This document shows, piece by piece, positions 12,421 through 22,974 of a DNA stretch of 64,000 nt. The first letter of the stretch is position 1, and each line of letters starts with the position of its first letter. Location of the stretch: NCBI RefSeq assembly GCF_905220415.1, contig NC_059539.1, positions 8,928,001 through 8,992,000 on the forward strand. The letters run 5' to 3'. The position numbers and the translations under genes are program-made. Source of the stretch: Colias croceus (taxonomy: Eukaryota; Arthropoda; Insecta; Lepidoptera; Pieridae). The notes beneath the pieces are model-generated. The model made no database searches and was not told the origin of the DNA. It saw only the letters and a list, made by a program, of their open reading frames with translations.

Positions 12421-12919
12421 TGATTTTATGAAATTGTATACTACGTCCAAAAATATGTTGTTTAACTAATTACTTATTATTTATATCCCTAAATCATATG
12501 TGATAGCGATAGGTAACTGGTAGAAAAAAAATTGCCGGGCGATCTAGTTGGTTTCTATAAAGTGACTGTTTAGGGTGGAGTACATTTTATATATCGGTAT
12601 AGGGCCAATTGCATGTCACTACGTCGTTTATCTGAAGGTACATGTCTGCAGTTGAGATACAATTCTTAATAATGAAAAATTCCATGTACCAAATTAATAT
12701 GAAAACCACGTCTGCTACCGATAGTAGGTTTTTTTAATATTAAACTATCTATGTTAGCGTTTTGGAAAGGATGCTCTTTTGTTTTTAACACATTTCATCC
12801 TAACCTTTCGACGATCATAGCCTCGGAGATGATGTAGATGTTTCAATTTGATTAGCTTAGAGTTTAGACTATTACAGTAACTTATCTATGTATGGTATCA
12901 TTGAACATCTGAATGAGTA

Positions 12920-13294
12920 TTGAGTGGGTGCACTAGCACGGTGGCGACTGGCGAGCGGTGCGTGGCGCGCGCCACCTGCGTGCCACCACCGGTTGACAGC
13001 GGCTTGGCTGAAATTTTCATGGCCAACTTATCGAGCGCGGTGAGGAGGCTCCGCGCAGTCGCGTTCCACCGCCCGCCTGAGCCTCACCACACTCGCTCCG
13101 AGGATCTCTCTTATAACAACAACACGCGCGCGTTGCGACCGTCGCCGCCCTCGGCCTCTCGTACCCCAGTGTCGGTTCGGTGCTAAGTGCAATCACGTGA
13201 TTATAACGCGGGGACAGATATGTGAATCGAAACCTGTGCCCGCAAACAGTAAATATGCGACACAATGAATCCGCGCGCAAAATGAAATAGTTAG
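12920..13294 (+). promoter_or_regulatory. GC-rich 5' non-coding exon/promoter, probably of dysc
   Basis: A GC- and CpG-rich island in AT-rich surroundings that ends in a consensus donor (TTAG then GTAAGT at 13295). No frame stays open into the donor. A 55-codon ORF (ATG 13019, stop 13184-13186) and an 11-codon ORF starting near 13256 would be upstream ORFs. The next plus-strand acceptor of a coding exon is at 34847, the first dysc coding exon. A first exon of an unseen gene, or an exon on the other strand, remains possible. Confidence 0.45.
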
Positions 13295-16200
13295 GTAAGT
13301 TGACTCTATTTCGTGCGGTCGTTAATTGAAGCCGCATTAACGGGCATTAGATGTTAAGTTTATCAATGAACAATTTACGTTGGAATGAATTAACGTAACA
13401 TCTGTCAATATGCGCTCGCTCTTATTATTAAAAATGCTAATGGTGGTTTTAAAGCTACTTTGGCAATTCTCTTTAGTAGGTAACATGATATTAAAAATAC
13501 AGTGTGTATTTAGGTGTCGGTGTAACCGTAGGGCTTGTGCTGGGAGCGGCCAATGTCTACGACGAAGCTCTACGAGTGCCGCAATCTGATTATGGCACAC
13601 CCACTGTGCTACAAGACATTCCTTGATCTTTTGATCGTATTATTAATGAAATATGAACATAAAATATTCTGAGATTAGGTTTATTTTATTTTGAGACAGG
13701 CCATCTAAGTATATGTAATTTAAATGCTATACTATAATGAAAAATGAAAGTAATGTGTAGAATGTGGTGTTAATAGGTATGGAGATTGTAAGAAACAATT
13801 ACCTAGCTCTATCATTCTGGGATTTACGTTTCTCAATTTACCATTTGAATTTATTTACAACATAAACACTCATTTATGTAGTAGATACAGCAAAGTCATT
13901 TTAGTCTACGCAGAAGGCAAAAATAATTTATGAAACTTCATTAAAAAATATGCACTCTTGCATATTCAGTATTCATAGATTTTTAAAAATGTAAATGGAT
14001 AGGTAAAGAAAAGGTATGCATTATAAAATAATTTGTAGTAAATTTGTTGTTAGTAGTTAACAATACCCAACAAAGAAAAAGAAATAATGAAATAAGTTGC
14101 CGTTAATGGAAGCATTTAATGAAAGGCAAGAGCAAATATTTAAAAAGCTTTCCATACAATAAAATTAATAAAAGTAAATTACATTTTAGCTTCATTTAAG
14201 CTTTCTAATGAGGTAATCATAAAGCTTAATTACCTAGTTTGAATTTACTCTTGTTCAGTGTAAACTATAATAATATGACGTGATATGAAATCGCGTGACA
14301 GGGATGGGGGCGCACGCGACCAACAAAACAATGCAATAAGTTCACAAGCATTTCCATCGATCCCTGTTAATTGCTGTAAAATAATAACGGGGTTTTTGCC
14401 TCGTTTGAGGCACAAGAAAATCTGGGACCAAATTTTTTAAGAATTTTAAGTTTTCGCCGAAACTACACATGGTGCGAATGAAAACAAATTATTTATCAAT
14501 GAAAGTTAGGAAATACATTGGTATTTGCCACAGGTATTTGCAAATTCATTGTCGCATAAAATAACAACGATGGAATTTTCTGCGGTTAACACATAGGAGG
14601 TACCTACTCGTACATTATACTTCCTTATAATAACTTTTATATCACGCTCTACACCAAGAAGCTCCTTTTCATATGAATAGCGAAAATATTTACGCTTTGG
14701 CGTTCTTTATACCTACACGTTCAGCCCAGAGGAATGTGGTCGATGAAGGTATAAAGCGCCATCGTAATTAAAATTACATGCATATTTGTGAGCGAACGTG
14801 ACGAGCAAGCGAGCGAAGCATTCATTTCTGTACTGGCGAATCATGCTTCGCCTCTTTTATGCAGAAAAGTTCAGCTAAATTAGATTTTTACTTGATGTAA
14901 TAAAATGCAATATAAACCGAGTTATTTTTCCTGGCCAACTTGTATTGTCTTCGTGTAGATTGAAAAAAAAATAAATTTCCTCTCTAGCATTCATGTAGAG
15001 CTAACGTTGAAAAGATTGAATTTTTTTCTATCACGTTAGGGAATCACAAATTGTAGGACATAGGTATCGTCCGAGTTATTAAACCATTTCTTTATTCGAA
15101 AAAAAAGTATTTTTATTAAAAGTCATTAGATAACATACCTACTTAGTAGCTACTTTTGAAAGAAAGAAAAAAAATAGGTTTTACCTACTATCACAAATAC
15201 TACTTACAAATAATTTTCACCTATAAGTAATACACTTTTAAATACATATAAAAATACAAGAAGAAAATTATACTTATTGGTAGGAATACAAGAAGAAAAT
15301 TATAGCTTTGTAAAAGGCAGTCTGTAAAAAGTACAAAGTTTTGTAAAGACATTCAAACTTTAGAATTCGTTCTTTCCATTCGGACTTACTTTTCACATAA
15401 AGAGTACAGTTAACCTATTTGTATTTTATTAGCCTCATAATTTCATTACCAACGTTTTGGTACTCGTTTTGGGGCAATAAAACCACAAATTTAAACGGAA
15501 ATATTTTAAGGGCTTTGTACACGCGATGTGATTTGCGTCTTTGAGTTTGAACGACTCCGCACAAAAGGGGTTGATTTCACGAAAGGTTTTAAATATACAA
15601 ATCTAAACTGCTGAGTATTGTTGAGTTAACATATTCGATATTATTGTTAATTTGAATATTTATATAATAAGTAACCCAACCATAGTAAGTATATAACCCA
15701 ATTATGGCAAACAACCTTTAAAAAAAAAGTTGTTTGCCTGCTTTAAATATTTTTTGTAGTTAGAGTAATTGAAGGTAGGAAATGTTTAATTAATCATAGG
15801 ATATTCAGCCTTTTTATAACACTACTGATTTATTTACATCGTAACAGATAATGAGTATGAGATTCAGATAAATTCAAAAAACCACTGTAGACCATTGAGA
15901 TATACATATGGAGACGATACCGCCTACATTACTTATGTTCCGCTCAACATACGCCATATGGCGTAACAGCACGCTCATTTTTTATTTGTTTTAAAGTGAA
16001 ACGCATCAAATATGCCTTCGTGTGTGTTACGATATTGTACAAATAAATAATAATACGAAAAAGTGCAAAGGAATAACTTTCATCGGTATTAAGTACCTAA
16101 CTAGATAATAATTTTTAAAACTTAGTGCAAAAAGATGGCGCACAGATTTTGTTCGTGGTGTTCCTCCATACGTAGTAATATTATCTCAATGCTGTAGACC

Positions 16201-16469
16201 AGTTAATTAGCTTCTTATTTAATTTTCCATCGGGAGCATGTGACGTTGTTATCCTAAATATGTACATATTATTTTAAAAGCTAAGAACATTTTAGACAAA
16301 CATCAGAATCGAAAATAATTAATAGTAGAGTATATTGTCTACCCACTATTTGTATTGTTGCGGCTCGCCCGCTTAACAATAGAGCTTTCAAGTTATTTAC
16401 CTCTGACTTGAAATAGCAGTAAATTAATTGTTCTCATAATGCTTTTAAATCTTGTTTAAATTAAATTCT
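13295..16469. other. Sequence without recognised genes (putative dysc intron 1, first part)
   Basis: AT-rich, with no exon, RNA or dated repeat recognised. The only structure noted is a perfect 10-bp hairpin at 15706-15738 (GGCAAACAAC, A-rich loop, GTTGTTTGCC). Confidence 0.45.
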
Positions 16470-17266
16470 GGTCTAAGATCCGAATGTAAGTCGAAATGCA
16501 ACGGCGTGATAATAGAATGAGACCAATTTTATAATAAATTTAGTGTATTAAGAAATGTATTAAAAATTGACTGGGAAAATCCTGGACAGGACATTTTTAA
16601 TGAATTAAAAAAAAAAAATTTAAATTAATTGCAGTAGGTATCAACATAATAAAAAAAATTATAATAGACTTAAAGTATGAAACCTACAGAATGTGCAGTC
16701 ATAGTCGTTTTCTAATATTTACCGGGACAAATGGCTAGGTTGGCAGGTATAAACAGGTATTACTTTCACTTGATAGGATGATGAAAAAAAAAAATGTCAG
16801 CGCTGTTTTATTACAAAATTGTTTTATTATCTCGAAACTGCAATTAATAAAAAATGAAAATAAAAGATTTTTTAATAATTAATAAAAAATATCCTGTCCA
16901 GGATTTTCCCAGTCAACCCATTTTTAATACATTTTATAATACACTAAATCCATACTAATTGTGATACTAATATTATAAATGCGAAAGTAACTCTGTCTGT
17001 CTGTCTGTTACTCAACCACGCCTAAACTACTGAACCAATTTTTTTGAAATTTAGTATGGAAATATTTTAATACCCGAGAAAGGACATAGGCTACTTTTTA
17101 TCCCGGGAAAATGACGCAATCCCGGAAATCCCACGGGAACGGGAACTATGCAGGTTTTTCTTTGACTGCGCGGGCGAAGCCGCGGGTGGAAACCTAGTTT
17201 ATTATAAAATTAGTCTCATTCTATTATCAAGCCGTTGCATTTCGACTTATATTCGGATCTTAGACC
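16470..17266. mobile_element. Fold-back (inverted repeat) element interrupted by a Helitron
   Basis: The left arm, 16470 to about 16604, begins GGTCTAAGATCCGAATGTAA. The right arm is its reverse complement, split into 16889-16948 and 17198-17266 by a Helitron. The arms are about 135 bp and differ at only a few positions. The interior is AT-rich and non-coding. No target duplication is obvious at the outer ends. Confidence 0.75.
16949..17197 (+). mobile_element. Non-autonomous Helitron (copy 1)
   Basis: The element starts TCCATACTAATTGTGATACT and ends GGAAACCTAG, flanked by A and T. A GCGGGCGAAGCCGC hairpin lies just inside the 3' end, as is usual for Helitrons. The intact arm of the host fold-back element shows the empty site, which rejoins exactly with no duplication. 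It resembles the abundant short lepidopteran Helitron-like repeats carrying a CTGTCTGTCTGT tract. Confidence 0.85.
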
Positions 17267-18270
17267 TGGATTCATAAATCTTGACTTCGAAGGTTAAAAT
17301 TTGTGTACTTAGTGTTTTTTTATCTGAATAACATTCAATGTGACATGCTATCAACACGATGGAGCCACATTACCTATTATAAAAATCTCGGGGTGCTATT
17401 TTTAAAGCTAAGAAAGTTATTTGGGATATTTTCTATTAGTAAATAAGTAGGTAAAATAAAATGTATCAAATGTAAAATTTTATAGCCACGTAAAATCTAT
17501 TGGAAATATAATTTATTCTTAATTTTAAAAAATATTTCTAAGCGTTGTTTAATGTTCGCACAGATAATAAATGTGTTTGTTCAGCCTGCAAATGTTTAAT
17601 TTCGATCAGCGTTCCTGACGTTGATAAATTAAACAGGTAGCATTTAATTAAATTAGTCATTGTAATCTGGGCTTACCCAGCCAATCAACATAGCAGGCGT
17701 CTAAATAGATTACTTTTATGGAGAACTTTTCAAGAAACTAATGTTTATTAAAAACATCACAATAGTATTTAGTAGTGAATCGATTTTATGCCTTCGTCGT
17801 TTGTTGATGTTATTATGTAAGCATAGTACGTTGTTGTTAGTTCGTTTGAATGTTTCATTTTTTTTTAAACATAAATCTTATAAATATAATAATTCCAAGC
17901 ATGCACTTTGAGTATTCTATAGATAATATTAAAAATGAATCGCCAAATAAGGCAGATAATCGTTTTGTATTAATTTGGATAATTGCCGTGCCAGCTAGTA
18001 TGCAATAAAATTGGAACACACATAAAGAAGGAACCTTAATAAAACAATAATCACATGTTTTCAATTGCAAACAAATGAAATATAATGCCATTTTGTTTAG
18101 AATATACCGAGTCTTTGTTTGCTTTATTTATTTCTTATGCCGCCGTAACTTTGCCCGTTCACTGTCTCGACCGCTCTTGTTCTACTTTTCGTTAAATTCT
18201 GTCCTATTTTATGTTTAATTCAAGGAATGTCTCTGATATTGTATGCGTATTGTGTATTTCGTAATTTATG
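17267..18270. other. Sequence without recognised genes
   Basis: AT-rich; no element with clear borders seen. Confidence 0.4.
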
Positions 18271-18272
18271 TA

Positions 18273-19597
18273 AGGTACCCGCGGGTATTAAGGCCTAGCT
18301 AAGGAAATTTTGTAATAAAATGAAAAATACCCAACATAATCAACAAGTTTTATTATAAATCAGTCATGGACTTAAATTACTACAGAGTTTTAACAAAAAA
18401 TAGCTTCTTTAGCTTAAAAACAAAACAATATATAACTTTAAAAAAAACGCAGTCTGTAGGCCTTATTATACTAGGGTAGGGTAAAAAGGCCTATACTTTA
18501 AACTATTCAAAAATCAACTAATATTATGTAAATTGGTATTTTTGAGATCAATAATCATTAACATAAAGCAATAGGAAGCATAGTAGACTTAGAAAATTAA
18601 AGAAATTGTCTTTATTCGCATCCACAAGGACATTGAAACTCATCAGTATCTTCTGCAGTCAAACCAACACACTCTTCGTGGTACCACGGAGCATCGCGAG
18701 CATTGCCTCATTTTCATTTTTTCATTTACCTTTGACGGTAGTAGACTTTCTTGCAGATATATTTTTAGCTTTCTTATAGGATTTAATGCCTTTTTAAACT
18801 TCGTTTTTTCTTTTCTAGCTGTTTTAACATCAGTAAAGTTTTCGCCTTGTTTAATTTTCCTTCTTTTGTTACCTTTCACTTCTTTACTATTTATTTTCCC
18901 TTGATTAGCTGCCAGACTGCAGATGATTTCTGATTGTTCTTCTAGGAACCTTATATCTCTCTGCAGCCTTATCCGTACTCAAAATTCCTCTTTGTACTGC
19001 TCTAACAGCTGCGATCAGATCATCTTCTGACCACAATGTCCGTTTGGGAGGCATCGTGACTTTAAGCACTGAAAACAATGATAAATAAATTGAAAATGTA
19101 TATATCTACGTACATACTACCCACCAAAAAACATTTCAAAAACGCGCTCCTACTTATATAACAGTTTAAAAAAATTGAGTATAATAAGGCCTATAGTAAA
19201 ATTTTATAGGCCTTATTATCCGGCAATCACGTGGTAACAGAAAAAAATAAAAATAAATTGTTTACAACTATAAGTTCTTTAATACGGTGGCGTACGGATA
19301 AACATACATTAGTTAATAAATGGACAGTCAATACAGGCTTGTAAATATGATATTTTCAAAATAACTTACGTTTTACCGGAGCCAATTTTTATAATTCGTG
19401 CCGCGTGACCGCACCGCTGAATGATTTCGACGATACTGGCGCGGGGTGGAGTGCAAGCGTTGGTCAACCACTTCGTAGCGACTTGTTTGAGCTCTGAGCT
19501 TGTGTGGGTATAATCTTGATCGTCAACTACTGTATTTCGTATGTTTTTTGACACTTAGGCCTTATTGCCCGACAGGCCTTAATACCCGCGGGTACCT
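18273..19597 (-). mobile_element. pogo/Tigger-like DNA transposon, internally deleted
   Basis: Perfect 24-bp terminal inverted repeats, 18273-18296 and 19574-19597, begin AGGTACCCGCGGGTATTAAG. A TA dinucleotide duplicates the target on both sides (18271-18272 and 19598-19599). Inside each end are further AGGCCTTAT motifs. The minus strand codes for transposase remnants, but the DDE catalytic core is missing from the 1.3 kb body. The perfect ends argue for recent mobilisation by a complete relative. Confidence 0.8.
18612..19054 (-). pseudogene. Truncated pogo-like transposase
   Basis: The ATG at 19054-19052 starts MPPKRTLWSEDDLIAAVRAV, continuing RGILSTDKAAERYKVPRRTI. This is a psq-type helix-turn-helix of the kind that opens pogo/Tigger transposases and binds the terminal repeats. 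A stop follows about 16 residues later. A basic segment in another frame comes next, then a C-terminal zinc-finger-like end, WYHEECVGLTAEDTDEF and CPCGCE, with a stop at 18614-18612. At least one stop and one frameshift separate these parts and no DDE residues are present, so it cannot be an active transposase. Confidence 0.7.
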
Positions 19598-19599
19598 TA

Positions 19600-20652
19600 A
19601 TGAAAATTTTCCTAAAATAAAAATGTAGGTTAATTAGTTTTTGTCTTATTTGTGACCGAAATTATATTTGTACCTTTATTTTTAAGCTTTTTCCACCATA
19701 CAATAGGCCTTCAGGGTTGAAGGTTTTAAATTGTTTAAGTTTTTAAGGCATACTCTTGTAGATATTTACCTAATTTATGAAGTAAAAAGTACATAATCGA
19801 ATAAAGAATTTTTTTTTCAACATGGAAGTGAATTTCGCCAATAGCCGTACGAAAAATAATAACAAATTGCAACAAATATTCGAATTCAAATCCAATCAAC
19901 GCGAAGCTAACAAGGTTTAAATGTTTTAAATCAGCAAATTCATTGATTGCGCTCGATATTTGATAACTGTATTGAATTTTGCAAGTTTTGCTAGTTAATA
20001 TTTTTTCCTATTGGTCGTTTAAAAAATTACGAAATAAGTTTGTTGTATTACACATAATAGGCAAATTATGTGGAATAATTTCGTTTGACGTTGATAAAAC
20101 CAATGTAGTGAAGCGTTTCGAGTATCCCATTTAGGCCATTGTTCTAGCCTTCAAGACGCCAGTTTTACGCCATTACAAAAGGCTCGAAGCTCTTTGATCT
20201 TCTTTGAAAACATGAACACCAGCCATGTGGAAGTGATTCAGATGAGACGAACCACGTAAGCCTTGCTCATCTTCTGCTTGGTTGACTCTACAAACACGCT
20301 TATTAAAATATTTGATATTAATATTGGTGCTTTTAGTTATTTAATTGGAAAATTTATAGGATTATTTTGAGCTTTCGATAGATTATAAACTTTAACATCT
20401 ACAATCTACATACATAGGTACCTTATATAAGTTTCGCTACCTTCTAAACTTATAAAAACTTATTTTTCATTTAATTTTTACTTGTTAAATTACAATTAAA
20501 GTAAGTATGTAAGTATACCTACATAAACCAAGAGCAACATTACATATATGTCATATGACTAGACTAGTAGGAACCAAATATTACTAGTAGGTAAACAAGA
20601 TTTGCTCGTTTATAAGGTAAGTACTTATAAGAATTAGTTTTGTACCACAATA
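19600..20652. other. Sequence without recognised genes
   Basis: AT-rich spacer between two transposons; nothing recognised. Confidence 0.4.
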
Positions 20653-21290
20653 TACAGGGTGTCCCAAAAAGTAGTGATGAACGGAAGCTGGGAGGTTAAG
20701 GACCTAGAGGGCTATCCGAATCACCCCCATGTATGTTATGCGATTTTTCGTATTTTCGGAGTTATGACGTTTTTTTCAATTTTTCACCTATCGCCGAGTA
20801 CGATGATATTTTCACTCATGGTGACGTCAATTATTGCGCTAAATGCTTGATTTTTTATTGTTTGCTAAGCTGAAAGATAGGCCAATTCAGTATGGTAACA
20901 TTTAGGTACTATCGTTAGATGTTTGAATGGAATAAAAAAAAGAATTAAATGCCAAGAAAGATAAAATTATCCAGTATGTTCACAACTTCAAGGGCCCGTA
21001 AAAAAATAAAATCACTTAAAAAAAGTTTTCCGTTTTGCTTTTAAAAACTTGCTCTATCTATCACCTGATACTACCTAGCTACCTAGCTACCCTGAAAATT
21101 TCATTTTATCATTCAGAAAGCTTCAATCGAAAAATTGAAATCTAAATGTGGTAAGTGCAAAAATTGAATTAACATGATGAATAATAAAAACAAATTAAAA
21201 CCAATAACAAGGTGTTAAATTACCAGAAATTTTTAAAATGACCCCCCTGTTGCTCAATGCAAGCGCGACATCACCGTAAAAAGTTGTCTT

Positions 21291-21497
21291 TTAAATTTCT
21301 GAATGCCTTTTATCATTTTTTATGGTTTCTTTTGCTATTATGAATTTCCGGGTTATTTCGTCCAAATTGTGGCAGTCTCTCGTCTTTGTAGTATCCCCAC
21401 GGAAAAAATCAATAGGGTTTATGTCCGGGGACCGTGGAGGCCAGGTTAAAGGGCAAAGATACCCTGAAAGATGGATTGGTCGTTGCAGCCTGCGCAT
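21291..21497 (-). pseudogene. Mariner/Tc1-type transposase C-terminal fragment
   Basis: WPPRSPDINPIDFF is the signature around the last catalytic Asp of DDE_3-type transposases, followed by a NLDEITRKFIIAKETI helix. The first two catalytic residues are absent. A mirror-image copy with stops lies at about 21700-21890 on the plus strand. Confidence 0.65.
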
Positions 21498-21534
21498 GCG
21501 CCGGTGACGCCTGCCTTAAAGCATGGCCTCCACG

Positions 21535-21692
21535 CAGGGGCGTAGCTACCGCCGTATCTGCCGTATCAATTATACGGGGTCCCCGCGCCAAGGGGGCCCC
21601 CAACGTGCGCTTTTGTGAGAAATCTTTACACATCCTAAGGGCCCCCAAACAAATTTTTATACGGGGCCCCGCCAAGGCACGCTACGCTTCTG
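21535..21692. mobile_element. hAT-type MITE nested in the mariner fold-back
   Basis: This 158-bp insert starts CAGGGGCGTAGCTACCG and its opposite end, reverse-complemented, starts CAGAAGCGTAGCGTGCC. A perfect 8-bp target duplication CCTCCACG flanks it (21527-21534 and 21693-21700). The interior is rich in GGGGCCCC-type palindromes and has no coding capacity. The CA...TG ends and 8-bp duplication identify the hAT superfamily. Confidence 0.85.
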
Positions 21693-22469
21693 CCTCCACG
21701 GTCCCTCGACCTAAACCCCATTAATTTGTTTCAATGGTGATACTAAGAAGACCTCGGCTACTTGAGAGAATGCCACAATTTGGACGAAATAACCCGGAAA
21801 TTCATAGTAGCAGAAGAAACCATTAAAAATGATAAAAGGGCATTCAAACATTTAAAAGACAACTTTTTATGGTGATGTCGCACTTACATTGGGCAACAGC
21901 GGGGTTATTTTAAAAATTTCTGGTAATTAGACACCTATTTATTGGTTTTAATGATCATCACGTTAAAAAAATTTTTGCACTTACCACACTTAGATTTCAA
22001 TTTTTCGATTGAAGCCTTCTGAATAATAAAATGAAATTTTTAGGGAAGCTACCTGATAGATAGAGCAAGTTTTTAAAAGCCAAATGGAAAACTTTTTTTA
22101 TGTGATTTTATTTTTTTATGGGCCCTTGAAGTTGTAGACATACTGGGTAATTTTACCTTTCTTGGCATTTCATTCTTTTTTTTACTCCATTCGAAGATCT
22201 AACGATAGTAAATGTTACCATACTGAATTGGCCTACCTCTAAGCTGAGCACACAAAAAAATCAGGCATCTAGCGCAATAATTGACGTCACCATGAGTGAA
22301 AATATCATCGTACTCGGCGATAGGCGAAAAATTGAAAAAAACGTCATAACTTCGAAAATAAGAAAAATCGCATAACATACATGGGGGTGATTCGGATAGT
22401 CCTCTAGGTCCTCTACCTCCCAGCTTCCGTTCATCACTACTTTTTGGGACACCCTGTATATTATATGTA

Positions 22470-22525
22470 CTAGGTTTCCGCCCGCGGCTTCGTCCGCACT
22501 GTCAAAGAAAAACCCGCAAATTACA
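22470..22525 (-). mobile_element. Helitron 3'-end fragment (copy 3)
   Basis: CTAGGTTTCCGCCCGCGGCT and the following CAAAGAAAAACCCGC match the 3' end of the Helitrons at 16949 and 41096 in reverse orientation. The rest of the element is missing. It abuts the end of the mariner fold-back. Confidence 0.7.
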
Positions 22526-22974
22526 TGGATAGATTAGGTCACAGAATACTTAATAGTAGCACGCGTTAGCTAGGTACTAATAATATAACTACAATGTCAT
22601 GACATAGTCCGCTGTCACTTTACAACCCACACATAGGTATTAGTATACGGGAGCTTGTGGCCGTAGTAAAACTGTTTTGTAGTAAAATTCGACACCCGTT
22701 TTCACCCGTGTCCCATTGACCTACATTTCCGGCCTTGAACCCCTCTCCCCCCTCTGTTCCCATGACGTTATGAGAGCCCTTCGCACTTCTTGTCATAGAC
22801 CTCATATTATTTACAACTACGACAACACAAATGCATTTATTCATATGAAACCTATGTGTCAGAAAAGCAGTTCGAAGTATTTATGAAAAAGGAATCAAAA
22901 CCCAATTAGGCTAGTAAGTAGTTTATTTTTTTCACTGCTTCAAGGGACCGCAGTCGATTTAAGCATGATACCAG

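Larger units (their letters stand above)
20655..22456. mobile_element. Inverted-duplicated mariner-like fold-back element, copy 1
   Basis: The ends CAGGGTGTCCCAAAAAGT and the reverse complement are flanked by TA on each side (20653-20654, 22457-22458). The inverted similarity extends far inward, to about 21500 on the left and from about 21700 on the right, so each arm is roughly 750-850 bp. Each arm carries the C-terminal end of a DDE transposase (minus strand 21497-21291: WPPRSPDINPIDFF, NLDEITRKFI; a plus-strand mirror at about 21700-21890). The element looks like two 3' halves of a mariner/Tc1-type transposon joined head to head. A hAT MITE sits at the centre. Confidence 0.8.

Noticed and set aside
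13017..13337. 106-aa minus-strand frame over the GC-rich exon
   Set aside because: Explained by GC-rich composition; no domain and no splice support.
18273..19597. piggyBac origin for the element with GGTACC ends
   Set aside because: The flanks are TA and not TTAA on both sides, and the coding remnant starts with a psq helix-turn-helix typical of pogo.
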